From Streptomyces sp. CC53 (GTDB lineage: Bacteria; Actinomycetota; Actinomycetes; Streptomycetales; Streptomycetaceae): DNA of 51,448 nt. A program made the translations under genes and the position numbers. Positions 1-8,660 of this stretch are shown in pieces. Below the pieces are notes generated by a model. That model was not told where the DNA came from. It did not search any database and saw only the letters and a program-made list of their open reading frames with translations. The stretch lies in assembly GCF_001865245.1 (NCBI RefSeq), contig NZ_MKXB01000193.1, positions 1 through 51,448 on the forward strand, in the 5' to 3' direction. How positions within the stretch are numbered: position 1 is the first letter of the stretch; each line of letters starts with the position of its first letter.

Positions 1-2264
1 CCGCGCCCGACGCACCGGTGCCCGCCGCCCCCGCCGCTGTCGCCCCCACCGCCGCCGCCCCGGCCGCCGCCGGACCGCCGCGGCCGCGCGTCAGCGCCGA
101 CGGGGTGCCCGCGCACCCCGTCGAGGGCGCCGACCGGGACCGGCTGCTCGCCGGGGAACACCACGACCCGCACGGCCTGCTGGGCGCGCACCCGCTCCCC
201 GAGGGCGGCGTGGCGTTCCGCGCGCTGCGCCCGCACGCCCGCGCGGTGGCCGTGGTGCCGGCCGACGGTGAGCGGATGGCGCTGCACGACGACGGGGACG
301 GCCTGTTCTCGGGCGTGCTGCCGCTGGCGGCCGTGCCGGACGACTACCGGCTGCTCGTCACCTACGAGGACGCCGAGCTGGAGGTGCGCGACCCGTACCG
401 CTTCCTGCCGGCGCTCGGCGAGCTGGACCTGCACCTGATCAGGGAGGGCCGGCACGAGGAGTTGTGGCGGGCGCTCGGTGCGCACGTGATGGAGCACCAG
501 GGCGTCACCGGCACCCGCTTCACGGTGTGGGCGCCGAACGCCCGCGGGGTGCGGCTGGCCGGCGACTGGACGTTCTGGGACGGCCGGGGCCTGCCGATGC
601 GGTCCCTGGGCGCGAGCGGCGTGTGGGAGCTGTTCGTGCCCGGCATCGCCGAGGGCACCCAGTACAAGTTCGAGGTCGTCGGCCCCGACGGCGGCCACTC
701 GCTGCGGGCGGACCCGATGGCCCGCCGCACCCAGTGCCCGCCGGAGACCGCGTCGGTCGTGACGTCGTCCGCGTACCGGTGGGGCGACGCGGACTGGATG
801 GCGCACCGCGGCGACCGGCCCGTGCACACGGCGCCGTTCTCGGTGTACGAGGTGCACCTGGCGTCGTGGCGGCCCGGGCTGACGTACCGGGAGCTGGCCG
901 AGGAACTGCCCGCGTACGTGAAGGACCTGGGCTTCACCCACGTCGAGCTGATGCCCGTGTCCGAGCACCCGTACAGCCCCTCCTGGGGCTACCAGGTCAC
1001 CTCGTACTACGCGCCGACGGCCCGCCTCGGCGGCCCCGACGACTTCCGGTACCTCGTGGACAGCCTGCACCGGGCCGGGATCGGCGTGATCGTCGACTGG
1101 GTGCCGGCGCACTTCCCGAAGGACGACTGGGCGCTGGCGCGGTTCGACGGGACGCCGCTGTACGAGCACCCGGACCCGCGCAGGGCGGAGCACCCGGACT
1201 GGGGCACGCTGGAGTTCGACTACGGGCGGACCGAGGTCCGCAACTTCCTCGTGGCGAACGCGGTCTACTGGTGCGAGGAGTTCCACATCGACGGGCTGCG
1301 GGTCGACGCCGTGGCGTCGATGCTGTACCTGGACTACTCCCGCGAGTACGGCGACTGGGCGCCCAACGAGCACGGCGGCCGGGAGAACTTCGACGCGGTC
1401 CGCTTCCTCCAGGAGATGAACGCGACGGTGTACCGCCGCTGCCCCGGCGTGGTGACCATCGCGGAGGAGTCCACGGCCTGGACCGGCGTGACCCGCCCCA
1501 CGGACCAGGGCGGGCTCGGCTTCGGGCTGAAGTGGAACATGGGCTGGATGCACGACTCGCTCGTGTACGTGTCGAAGGACCCGGTGCACCGCCAGTACCA
1601 CCACAACGAGATGACGTTCTCGATGGTGTACGCCTACAGCGAGAACTACGTGCTGCCGATCTCGCACGACGAGGTGGTGCACGGCAAGCAGGCGCTGGTG
1701 TCGAAGATGCCGGGCGACTGGTGGCAGCGGCGCGCCAGTCACCGCGCGTACCTCGGTTTCATGTGGTCCCACCCGGGCAAGCAACTGCTCTTCATGGGAC
1801 AGGAGTTCGCGCAGGGCGCCGAGTGGTCGGAGGCCCAGGGCCCGGAGTGGTGGCTGCTGGACGAGGGCTACCACTCGGCGGGCGACCACCGCGGCGTGCG
1901 GGAGCTGGTGCGTGACCTGAACCGGGTGTACGCGGCGACCCCGGCGCTGTGGGAGCGCGACACCTCGCCGGAGGGCTTCCAGTGGGCGCTGGGGGACGCC
2001 GCAGAGGACAACGTGTTCGCGTTCCTGCGGTACGACGCGGCCGGCGCCCCGCTGCTGGCGGTGAGCAACTTCTCGCCCGTGGTGCGCGAGGACTACCGGC
2101 TGTGGGCGCCGGACGGCGTCGCCGCGTGGACGGAGGTCCTCAACACGGACGCCGTCCGGTACGGCGGCGGCGGCGTGCGGAACGCCGAGCCGGTGAAGCG
2201 CGAGGCGGACGGCATCCGCCTGACGCTGCCGCCGCTGGCCACGGTGTGGCTGACCCCGGCGTGA
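1..2264 (+). CDS. glgB: 1,4-alpha-glucan branching enzyme, 5' end outside window
   Basis: GH13 branching enzyme that makes alpha-1,6 branches in cytoplasmic glycogen. An N-terminal CBM48-type beta-sandwich is followed by the catalytic barrel. Numbered from the GTG at 18, the GH13 motifs are visible: nucleophile Asp430 in [13 protein letters not shown], acid/base Glu483 in IAEESTAW, and Asp551 in [10 protein letters not shown]. The frame is open from the window edge (from base 3) and begins with an Ala/Pro-rich stretch. Many actinobacterial GlgB proteins have such extensions, so the true start is probably upstream and the GTG at 18 should not be taken as the start. The C-terminal beta domain is complete. 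A strong hairpin follows the stop. In Streptomyces this gene usually ends the GlgE-pathway cluster (treS-mak-glgB), which would lie to the left. Function is certain; only the start is not. Confidence 0.96.
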   Translation, partial: APDAPVPAAPAAVAPTAAAPAAAGPPRPRVSADGVPAHPVEGADRDRLLAGEHHDPHGLLGAHPLPEGGVAFRALRPHARAVAVVPADGERMALHDDGDGLFSGVLPLAAVPDDYRLLVTYEDAELEVRDPYRFLPALGELDLHLIREGRHEELWRALGAHVMEHQGVTGTRFTVWAPNARGVRLAGDWTFWDGRGLPMRSLGASGVWELFVPGIAEGTQYKFEVVGPDGGHSLRADPMARRTQCPPETASVVTSSAYRWGDADWMAHRGDRPVHTAPFSVYEVHLASWRPGLTYRELAEELPAYVKDLGFTHVELMPVSEHPYSPSWGYQVTSYYAPTARLGGPDDFRYLVDSLHRAGIGVIVDWVPAHFPKDDWALARFDGTPLYEHPDPRRAEHPDWGTLEFDYGRTEVRNFLVANAVYWCEEFHIDGLRVDAVASMLYLDYSREYGDWAPNEHGGRENFDAVRFLQEMNATVYRRCPGVVTIAEESTAWTGVTRPTDQGGLGFGLKWNMGWMHDSLVYVSKDPVHRQYHHNEMTFSMVYAYSENYVLPISHDEVVHGKQALVSKMPGDWWQRRASHRAYLGFMWSHPGKQLLFMGQEFAQGAEWSEAQGPEWWLLDEGYHSAGDHRGVRELVRDLNRVYAATPALWERDTSPEGFQWALGDAAEDNVFAFLRYDAAGAPLLAVSNFSPVVREDYRLWAPDGVAAWTEVLNTDAVRYGGGGVRNAEPVKREADGIRLTLPPLATVWLTPA

Positions 2265-2297
2265 GGCCGGGCGGGGCCCGCTCCTGAGGCTCTCGCG

Positions 2298-2339
2298 GGA
2301 CCCGGCGGCGCCCCCGGGATTGAGGGCGCCGCCGGGTCC
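2298..2339. terminator. Perfect 16-bp hairpin between convergent glgB and helR
   Basis: Inverted repeat with 16-bp perfect arms at 2298-2313 and 2324-2339 and a 10-nt loop. It starts 33 bp after the glgB stop and has no long T-run, as is usual in Streptomyces. It is placed to stop glgB transcripts, and helR transcripts arriving from the other side. Confidence 0.8.
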
Positions 2340-2421
2340 TGTCGTAGCGGCACGGGCGGCCCGGAGCGGGCGGCGAGCCGGTGGCCGTGCCGCTCCTCCG
2401 CCCGGCCCCGGCCCCGCCCAC

Positions 2422-2487
2422 GGGGCTCAGGGCCCGGGGCTCAGGGCCCGGGGCTCAGGGCCCGGGGCTCAGGGCCCGGGGCTCAGG
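2422..2487. repeat. 14-bp tandem repeat, about 4.7 copies, running into the helR stop
   Basis: Four perfect head-to-tail copies of GGGGCTCAGGGCCC (2422-2477) and a 10-bp partial copy. The array crosses the 3' end of helR, whose stop codon (2469-2471) and last residues (LSPGP) are read from repeat units. Because the unit length is not a multiple of three, each unit is in a different frame. Confidence 0.9.
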
Positions 2488-4739
2488 CTGCGGTTGGCGG
2501 GCCGGATCAGGCCGAGGCGCTGGGTCGCCCGGGTGAGGGCGACGTACAGGTCGTTCACCCCGTGGGGGGTGCCCGCGCGGATCGCGTCCGGGTCCGCGAC
2601 GAGGACCGTGTCGAACTCCAGGCCCTTCACCTGGCGGGGGTCCAGCAGCACCACCGGCCGCGTCAGGTCGGGGTCCGGGCCGCGGGCGGCGTCCGGGAGC
2701 GCGGCGGCCAGCGCCGGGAGCCGGTCCGCGGGGGCCACGACGGCGAGGCGGCCCTCGGCGGGCATCTCGCGGGCGACCGCCTCCGCCACGGCCGCGGGCA
2801 GGTCGTCCGCCACCACCTCCCAGGGCGGCACGCCCGTGGAACGCACCGAGCGCGGCGGCGTGAACCCGGGCTCCTCGGTGCGCCGCAGCTCCGCCGCGAC
2901 CTCCATGACCTCGGCGGGAGTGCGGTAGTTGACGCCGAGCCTGACGTGCTCGTAGCGGTCCCCCACGTACGGGCCGAGGATCGCGTCCCAGGCACCGCAG
3001 CCCGCGGGATCCCCGGTCTGGGCGGGGTCGCCCACCAGGGTCAGGGAACGGGTCGGGATGCGGCGCATCAGCAGCCGCCACGCCATCGCGGACAGCTCCT
3101 GCGCTTCGTCGACGATGATGTGCCCGAAGGCCCAGGTGCGGTCGGCGGCGGCGCGCTCGGCCGCGGTGCGGTGGTCGGCCTCCTCGTGGCGCTCCGCGAA
3201 CCGCTCCGCGTCGATGACGTCGTGCGCTCCCAGCACCTCCGACTCCTCGTCCTCGAACTCGTAGGTGCGCGACGCGTACGACACGTCGAGGACGCCCTGC
3301 GCGTACGCGACGCGCGCGGCGCGCTCGCGGGCCGCGGCGGCCCGCTCCGCCGCGTCGTCGTGGCCGAGGAGTTCGGCGGCCTCGTCCAGCAGCGGCACGT
3401 CCGCCTCCGTCCACGGGCCGGTCGCGCGCCGGACGAACTCCGCCTCGCCGTCCGGGAGGTAGCCGTACGGGTCGGCCAGGAAGTCCGCCACGAGCCGCTG
3501 CGGCGTGAGCACGGGCCACAACCGGTCGATCGCGGCGTGCACCTCGGCGCTCGCGGCGACGTCCTTGCCGATCTGGGCGACGTCGGAGGCGTCGAGGAGG
3601 TTCGGCCCGCCGAAGGGGTCGGCGCCGAGCCGTTCGGCGAGCTGCGCGGTCAGGGCGTCGATGACGCGGGTGGCGAACCGGGGACGGGCCAGGTTGTGCG
3701 GCAGGCCGGTGGCGCGGGCGTCGGCGCGGGCGTCCTCGGCCGTCGCGCGGTCGAGCAGCAGCGTGCCGTAGTCGTCGTGTTCGACCTCCAGGGGTTCGTG
3801 CGTGCCGGGGACGGTCTGCCGGTCGCGGAGGTACGCGGCGAGCACGTCGGCCATCGCGGCGCGGCCCTTGATCTCGGCGGCCTCCGGGGTGTCGGCGGCG
3901 GTGGCCCGGACACCGGGGAACAGCTCGCCGACGGTGGCGAGCAGCACACCGGTCTCCCCGAGGCTGGGCAGCACCTCGCCGATGTAGCCGAGGAACGCCG
4001 GGTTCGGGCCCACGACGAGCACGGCGCGCCGGGCGAGCTGCTCGCGGTGCGCGTAGAGCAGGTACGCGGCGCGGTGCAGGGCGACGGCGGTCTTGCCGGT
4101 GCCGGGGCCGCCCTCGACGACGAGGACGCCCTGGTGCGGGGCCCGGATGATGCGGTCCTGCTCGGCCTGGATGGTCTGCACGATGTCGTGCATGCGGCCG
4201 GTGCGGGCCGCGTCGAGCGCGGCGAGCAGCACCTCGTCCGCATCGTGGCCCTCGTGCCCGCTGCGGGTGGTGTCGCGCAGGTCCAGGATCTCGTCGTGCA
4301 GGCCGGTGACGGTCCGCCCCCGGGTGCTGAGGTGCCGGCGGCGTGCGAGGCCCATGCGTGCGTGGCCGGTGGCGAGGTAGAACGGCCGGGCCGCGTCGGC
4401 CCGCCAGTCGACGACGAGCGGGGTGCGCTGCGGGTCGTCGTCGCGCAGGCCGATGCGCCCGATGTGGTGGTCGCGGCCGTCGCGGAAGACGAGCCGTCCG
4501 AAGCACAGCCCGTTGTCCGCGGCGTCGTAGGCGGCGAGCAGCCCCGACTGCTCGGCGACGAGGACGTCCCTTTCCAGGCGCGCCTGGAAGGTGGTGCCGG
4601 CGTCCCTGAGCGCGTCCCGCCTCGCGGTCTCGGCGCGTTCGCGCAGGGCGTCCAGCCGGGCGTACAGCCGGGCGACGAAATGCCGCTCCTCCCGCAGTGC
4701 ACCGGATTCCGGGATTTCCGCGATGCCCCCGATTGACAA
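2469..4739 (-). CDS. helR: HelR/HelD-like RNA polymerase recycling ATPase (UvrD-family helicase fold)
   Basis: Superfamily-1 ATPase of the HelD class. Family members bind RNA polymerase, displace stalled complexes, and in Streptomyces (HelR) protect polymerase from rifamycins. An Arg/Glu-rich N-terminal coiled-coil arm (about residues 15-65) precedes Walker A GGPGTGKT (about 212-219), Walker B/motif II VDEAQELS, motif III GDPAQTGDP, motif IV LGVNYRTPAE, and motif VI VNDLYVALTRATQRL near the C terminus. A GTG at 4745 is possible. I prefer the TTG at 4739-4737, because GGAG (4748-4745) lies 5 nt before it whereas it would overlap the GTG. The protein is about 756 aa, normal for the family. It sits alone between the glgB terminator and an unusual promoter region. 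The HelD class is certain; the HelR role rests on family and context. Confidence 0.88.
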   Translation of the reverse strand: MSIGGIAEIPESGALREERHFVARLYARLDALRERAETARRDALRDAGTTFQARLERDVLVAEQSGLLAAYDAADNGLCFGRLVFRDGRDHHIGRIGLRDDDPQRTPLVVDWRADAARPFYLATGHARMGLARRRHLSTRGRTVTGLHDEILDLRDTTRSGHEGHDADEVLLAALDAARTGRMHDIVQTIQAEQDRIIRAPHQGVLVVEGGPGTGKTAVALHRAAYLLYAHREQLARRAVLVVGPNPAFLGYIGEVLPSLGETGVLLATVGELFPGVRATAADTPEAAEIKGRAAMADVLAAYLRDRQTVPGTHEPLEVEHDDYGTLLLDRATAEDARADARATGLPHNLARPRFATRVIDALTAQLAERLGADPFGGPNLLDASDVAQIGKDVAASAEVHAAIDRLWPVLTPQRLVADFLADPYGYLPDGEAEFVRRATGPWTEADVPLLDEAAELLGHDDAAERAAAARERAARVAYAQGVLDVSYASRTYEFEDEESEVLGAHDVIDAERFAERHEEADHRTAAERAAADRTWAFGHIIVDEAQELSAMAWRLLMRRIPTRSLTLVGDPAQTGDPAGCGAWDAILGPYVGDRYEHVRLGVNYRTPAEVMEVAAELRRTEEPGFTPPRSVRSTGVPPWEVVADDLPAAVAEAVAREMPAEGRLAVVAPADRLPALAAALPDAARGPDPDLTRPVVLLDPRQVKGLEFDTVLVADPDAIRAGTPHGVNDLYVALTRATQRLGLIRPANRSLSPGP

Positions 4740-4762
4740 TTCCACTCCAGGCGCGATACAGT
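4733..4762 (+). promoter_or_regulatory. Consensus-like plus-strand promoter overlapping the helR 5' end
   Basis: TTGACA at 4733-4738 (perfect -35) and TACAGT at 4757-4762, separated by 18 nt; predicted start near 4769. It covers the helR start codon and ribosome-binding site and fires toward the helR promoter. Transcription from it meets an intrinsic terminator about 90 nt later. Confidence 0.55.
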
Positions 4763-4814
4763 CCGTTTATTGGTCCGTGTGTACGCCAGCTTTCTGAGCA
4801 CACACGAAACATCG

Positions 4815-4845
4815 AATATACCCGCACAGACACCCCGGCCGTCAA
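4815..4845 (-). promoter_or_regulatory. Candidate helR promoter
   Basis: On the minus strand TTGACG (4845-4840) is followed after 19 nt by TATATT (4820-4815), or after 18 nt by GTATAT. The predicted start is near 4808, giving a leader of about 70 nt. The elements sit inside the region transcribed by the opposing plus-strand promoter. The TTGACG lies in the loop of the plus-strand terminator hairpin. Confidence 0.5.
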
Positions 4846-4861
4846 TTGAGCCGGGGTTTTT
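4833..4861 (+). terminator. Intrinsic terminator with T-run
   Basis: CCCCGGC (4833-4839) pairs with GCCGGGG (4850-4856) across a 10-nt loop and is followed by TTTTT (4857-4861). This is one of the few canonical Rho-independent signals in the window. It works only on the plus strand and lies 35 nt before the start of the next gene, so it ends a short plus-strand transcript or attenuates that gene. Confidence 0.8.
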
Positions 4862-4895
4862 CGTGCGGTGGAACAGGTCGACCGGGGGGAAGGCC

Positions 4896-5440
4896 GTGAC
4901 GGACAGGACCGAGGCGGCACTCGCCCTGCTGGAGCGGTGCGGGGCCGCGGACTCGGAGCACCCGGGCGGGACACTGCTCGCCCACCTCCTGCGCGTCAGG
5001 GAGCGGCTCGCAGCCTGGGGCGCCCGCCCGGAACTGCAGCTCGCGGGCCTGTGCCACGCCTTCTACGGCACGGACGGCTTCCCGGACGGGCTGCTCCCCC
5101 GGCGCGGCGGCACGAGGTGCGGGCCGCGGTCGGGGACGAGGCGGAGGAGCTGGTCTACTTCTACGCGAGCTGCGACCGCGCGGCGTCCTCTCCGGAACTG
5201 CACCGCCCGGGGGCGCCGTTCCTGGACCGCTTCACCGGCGAGTCGTCCGTGCCGTCGACCGGTATGCGCAGGGAATTCGCCGGGCCGACCGCGGCCAATG
5301 CACTCGACATCGCGGCGGTGAGCCCCGAGTTCCGCGCGCGGTGGGGCCCCGATCTCCTTTCCCTGCCGACCCGGCTGGGGCCGCTCCTGCCGGAGGCGGC
5401 CCGGCAGGACGTCCACCGGGTGCTGGGCCGGGGCCGACCG
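4896..5440 (+). pseudogene. Frameshifted small protein (DUF6817-like)
   Basis: Starts at a GTG (4896) with a purine-rich GGGGGGAAGG ribosome site. The first frame gives LLERCGAADSEHPGGTLLAH and LCHAFYGTDGF up to about 5095. The expected continuation, RHEVRAAVGDEAEELVYFYA then GPTAANALDIAAVSPEFRAR, is in the frame one base back, from about 5103. One base appears to be missing, most simply from the C run 5096-5100. The second frame also lacks a nearby stop, so the 3' end is not clean either. The pattern resembles the HD-like DUF6817 proteins common in Streptomyces; function unknown. It may be a real pseudogene or a homopolymer sequencing error. The homologous part fades near 5440; 5441-5671 holds nothing recognisable. 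Confidence 0.65.
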
Positions 5441-5671
5441 GGCGCCGGCCGGCCGTGCGGACCCGGCCCGTGTGGGCCGTGTGGGCCGGACCCGCCGGCC
5501 GTACGTGCCCGCCTGCCGCTGGGGGCCGTCGGGCCGGACGGGCGTCGGGCGGGCCGGTGGGGCGCCTCCCGCGTCGTGGAAGCGCACGGCTCACGGCCCG
5601 GGCAGGGGGCCGTCGCCGTGGTGCGGAGGAGCCGGGGCGGCGGTCCCGCCCGCCCCGTCCCCGCGGCGCGG

Positions 5672-6910
5672 TCAGTCCTGGGGGCGGAGGCCGCCCAGGG
5701 CGTCCTCGGCGACGCGGCCGGCCCGCTCCCGTTGCGGGAAGTCGCCCACCTTCACCCGCGCCACCTCCTCGGCGGTGCGGTAGTCCACGACGGACACCTC
5801 GTCCCGCTCGGAGAGCGTCACCCAGCAGTGGTCGCCGCCGGGGCCGGTCACCGCCCAGTACGGCAGGGAGCCCTGCGGGTAGTGGACGTAGCCGTCGACC
5901 GTGAGGCCGGGGCGGGAGACGACGGCGGTGTAGTCGTCGATGGTCCCGGCCACACACAGCTTCTCCTCCGCCGCGTCGGCGGCCATGCCGTGGTGGGCGG
6001 AGTTCTGCGGGTAGTCGTCGCGGCGCATCGCCGCGGCCGCCTCGCTGTAGGGCATCTCGACGGTCCGCACGGTCCGGCCCGCCTCCAGGTCGTACTCGAC
6101 GAAGCCGTTGAGGTAGGACAGCTGGGCGTACATCGTGCGCCCGTCCCGGGTGATGACGGCGGGGCGGACGCCCTTGTCGAAGCCGTAGGTCCGGACCACC
6201 TTGAGCGTCGCCGCGTCGACGACGGTGACCTGCTTGGTGCCCTTGAGGAAGTCGAGCGCGTACGGCATCGACGTGACGCCGATGGACATGTTGTAGATCA
6301 GCTTCCCGTCGGCGGAGTAGATGTTCTCGTGCGGGTAGGTGCCGGTCGGGAACTCGCCGGTGATCGCTCCGGTGGCGGTGTCCAGGGTCTGTGCCTTGGC
6401 CGCGCTGATCGCCGAGACGACGAGGGTCCGCCCGTCGGCGGACAGCGCCGCGTGGTCGGCCTTGAAGCCCGCCAGGTGGGTGCGCCACACCTGGCGGCCG
6501 GTCGCCACGTCGTAGGCGGCGGCGTCGCCGAGGTTGCCGCGCGAGACGTAGAGGGTGCGGCCGTCGGGCGAGAGGTGCGCGTCGTCGACGAACTTGTCGC
6601 CGCCGGCCTGCTGCCGGACGATCTCGTACGCGGCCCGGCGGATCGGGCCCATGCCGGACAGGACCTCGTCCAGGTCGGGGACGACGTTCAGGATGCCGAG
6701 GTTCCGGTAGGTCCGGGCGTCGAGGAAGCTGACGGTGCCGTCGGCGCTGTTGCCGACGAGGACGACGTCGCGGAGGCCGGTCGCGGCGGACCCTCCGCGT
6801 GTCGCGGACCCGTCCGGCGCGGACCCGTCCGCCGTGGAGGCGGTCGCGGCGCCGAAGGTGAGCGTCAGGGCGAGGGCGAGCACTGCCGTGGAGCGGACCG
6901 TACGGGTCAT
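5672..6910 (-). CDS. Secreted YVTN-type beta-propeller protein
   Basis: 412 aa. ATG at 6910 has AAGGGA about 9 nt upstream; longer upstream reading in this frame is not needed. Residues 1-30 are a signal peptide (TVRSTAVLALALTL, then an Ala-rich end). The rest repeats the YVTN/WD-like unit: a 'V.V.NS.DGTVSFLDARTY' first blade, then DGRTLYVSRGNLGDAAAYD, DGRTLVVSAISAAKAQTLD, DGKLIYNMSIG, DGRTMYAQLSYLNGFVEYD. Such propellers are extracytoplasmic binding scaffolds or, less often, enzymes; no catalytic motif is seen. It stands alone between the frameshifted small gene and dctA, with 255 bp upstream for its promoter. Substrate cannot be assigned. Confidence 0.85.
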   Translation of the reverse strand: MTRTVRSTAVLALALTLTFGAATASTADGSAPDGSATRGGSAATGLRDVVLVGNSADGTVSFLDARTYRNLGILNVVPDLDEVLSGMGPIRRAAYEIVRQQAGGDKFVDDAHLSPDGRTLYVSRGNLGDAAAYDVATGRQVWRTHLAGFKADHAALSADGRTLVVSAISAAKAQTLDTATGAITGEFPTGTYPHENIYSADGKLIYNMSIGVTSMPYALDFLKGTKQVTVVDAATLKVVRTYGFDKGVRPAVITRDGRTMYAQLSYLNGFVEYDLEAGRTVRTVEMPYSEAAAAMRRDDYPQNSAHHGMAADAAEEKLCVAGTIDDYTAVVSRPGLTVDGYVHYPQGSLPYWAVTGPGGDHCWVTLSERDEVSVVDYRTAEEVARVKVGDFPQRERAGRVAEDALGGLRPQD

Positions 6911-7128
6911 GGGGGCGTCCCTTCGATCGGTCGGGGCCGTCGGGAGCGGGCTGCGGCCGGAGGCGGCGGGCGGCGGCGGGCCGGGCGGCGCGGACATGCC
7001 AGCCGAAGGCAACGTGCATGCCGGCACGAGCATGTTACCGGCGGTACGCCCCGAAAGCGCCACGCAGACGCGAACGTTCCCCACCCGGGCGCGCCCCGCA
7101 CGCGCGCACCGCGCGGAGGCCGCCGACC

Positions 7129-7165
7129 GGCCCCCGCGCGGTTGCCCTCGCACCCCTGCGGGGCC
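7129..7165 (-). terminator. Hairpin directly after dctA
   Basis: GGCCCCCGC (7129-7137) and GCGGGGCC (7158-7165) pair with one bulged base and a 20-nt loop, abutting the dctA stop at 7166. A plausible GC-rich terminator, with no T-run. Confidence 0.4.
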
Positions 7166-8530
7166 TCAGACGCGGGCGGGCTCCTTCGCCTCGTCCCGCG
7201 GGGCCTCCCGCTCCTCGGCGTCGGCGGGGGCCGCCGCGCCGTGGCCGTCGTCGACCAGCGTGCGCTCGTCGAACGGCACCCTTCCGGCCAGCACCTCCGC
7301 CGCGCGGGCCTTGTCGATCTCCTTCGTCCACGTCCCGACGAGGACCGTGGCGACCGCGTTGCCCGCGAAGTTGGTCAGGGCGCGGGCCTCGCTCATGAAC
7401 CGGTCGATGCCGACGATCAGGCCGACGCCGTCGACCAGCGCGGGCTTGTGCGACTGGAGGCCGCCCGCCAGCGTGGCGAGCCCGGCGCCGGTCACCCCCG
7501 CGGCGCCCTTCGACGCGATGACCATGAAGACGAGGAGCGAGACCTGCTCGCCGACGGACAGCGGCTGCCCCATCGCCTCGGCGACGAAGAGGGAGGCCAT
7601 CGTCAGGTAGATCGCGGTGCCGTCCAGGTTGAAGGAGTACCCGGTCGGCACGGTGATGCCGACGACGGGCTTGCTGACGCCCATGTGCTCCATCTTCGCG
7701 ATCAGCCTCGGCAGCGCGGACTCGGAGGACGAGGTCGAGAGGATCAACAGGAACTCGCGGCCCAGGTAGCGGAAGAGGGAGAAGATGCTGAGGCCCGCCA
7801 CCAGCCGCAGCAGCGCGCCCAGCACGACGAAGACGAAGACCACGCAGGTGGCGTAGAAGCCCAGCATGATCACGGCCAGCGACTTCAGCGCGTCCAGTCC
7901 GGTGGAGCCGACGACCGCCGCGATGGCGCCGAACGCGCCGACCGGCGCCACCCACATGATCATCGCCAGGATGCGGAAGACCAGGCGCTGGAGGTGGCCG
8001 ATGCCGCGCAGGACGGGCTCACCGCTGCGGCCCAAGGCCTGGAGCGCGAAGCCTGCCAGCAGCGCCACCAGCAGCGTCTGGAGGACCTCGCCCTCCGTGA
8101 ACGCGGAGACCAGCGTCTTGGGGATGATCCCGAGGAGGAAGTCGACCGTGCCCTCGCTCGCCCCCTCCGCCTGGGCACTGCCCGCCGACCGCGCCTCCTC
8201 GGTGAGGTGCAGTCCGGAGCCGGGCTCCAGCAGGTTGCCGACCACCAGGCCGATGGCCAGGGCCACCGTGGACATCACCATGAAGTAGCCGAGTGCGAGA
8301 CCGCCGACGGCCCCGACCTTCGCGGCCTTCCGGACCGAGCCCACGCCGAGCACGATGGTGCAGAAGATCACCGGAGAGATCATCATCTTGATCAGGTTCA
8401 CGAAGCCGGTGCCGAGCGGCTTGAGTTCCCGGGCCGCGCCGGGGGCCGCGAACCCCACGGCGATGCCGAGCACGACCGCCGCGATGACGGCCAGATAGAG
8501 ATAGTGCGTGCGTTCCCGCCGTGCGGCCAC
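7166..8530 (-). CDS. dctA: C4-dicarboxylate:Na+/H+ symporter (DAACS family)
   Basis: Membrane symporter importing succinate, fumarate, malate or related anions with Na+/H+. 454 aa from a GTG at 8530 preceded by GAGGAGGA; ATG starts further upstream would lie in the divergent dctS region. N-terminal membrane segments begin at YLYLAVIAAVVLGIAVGF. The two re-entrant hairpins carry family motifs: STSSSESALPRL (HP1 serine-rich tip), GYSFNLDGTAIY (NMDGT-type cation site) and VIASKGAAGVTGAGL (HP2). The C-terminal tail is Asp/Glu-rich and cytoplasmic. It is divergent from a sensor kinase/response regulator pair of the matching family, so its induction by external dicarboxylate is likely. Exact substrate is not decided by sequence. 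Confidence 0.92.
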   Translation of the reverse strand: MAARRERTHYLYLAVIAAVVLGIAVGFAAPGAARELKPLGTGFVNLIKMMISPVIFCTIVLGVGSVRKAAKVGAVGGLALGYFMVMSTVALAIGLVVGNLLEPGSGLHLTEEARSAGSAQAEGASEGTVDFLLGIIPKTLVSAFTEGEVLQTLLVALLAGFALQALGRSGEPVLRGIGHLQRLVFRILAMIMWVAPVGAFGAIAAVVGSTGLDALKSLAVIMLGFYATCVVFVFVVLGALLRLVAGLSIFSLFRYLGREFLLILSTSSSESALPRLIAKMEHMGVSKPVVGITVPTGYSFNLDGTAIYLTMASLFVAEAMGQPLSVGEQVSLLVFMVIASKGAAGVTGAGLATLAGGLQSHKPALVDGVGLIVGIDRFMSEARALTNFAGNAVATVLVGTWTKEIDKARAAEVLAGRVPFDERTLVDDGHGAAAPADAEEREAPRDEAKEPARV

Positions 8531-8660
8531 GGTGTCCTCCTCGTCGCGTGCGCTCCACGTCGTCCCGGTGGATGCCCCGCGACTATCCACCAGCGCTGTG
8601 ACGCCGGTCACCGTTGCGTACGTTTCGTTCACGCGATGGCGGACCAGGCACACTTGCCGC
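8531..8660. promoter_or_regulatory. Divergent dctA/dctS control region
   Basis: 130 bp between the dctA start (minus) and the dctS start (plus). It must hold both promoters and the DctR sites. The related blocks TTGCGTACGTTTCG and TTTCGTTCACGCG (8613-8637) form an imperfect direct repeat that could be the regulator site. No consensus -35/-10 pair stands out. Confidence 0.45.

Larger units (their letters stand above)
4769..4861 (+). ncRNA. Predicted ~93-nt short RNA or attenuated leader opposite the helR leader
   Basis: Inferred from three signals in register: a consensus-like promoter ending at 4762, an inner stem from CGTGTGT (4776-4782) and ACACACG (4800-4806) with a 17-nt loop, and a terminator hairpin with five T's at 4833-4861. 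Its first 40 nt are antisense to the predicted helR leader, and it reads through the helR promoter. It could be an sRNA, or the attenuated leader of the small gene at 4896. No known RNA family is recognised. Confidence 0.4.

Noticed and set aside
4746..4895. Calling the helR upstream region the known rifamycin-associated element
   Set aside because: I cannot recall that element's consensus exactly enough to claim a match; only the promoter and hairpin arrangement is reported.
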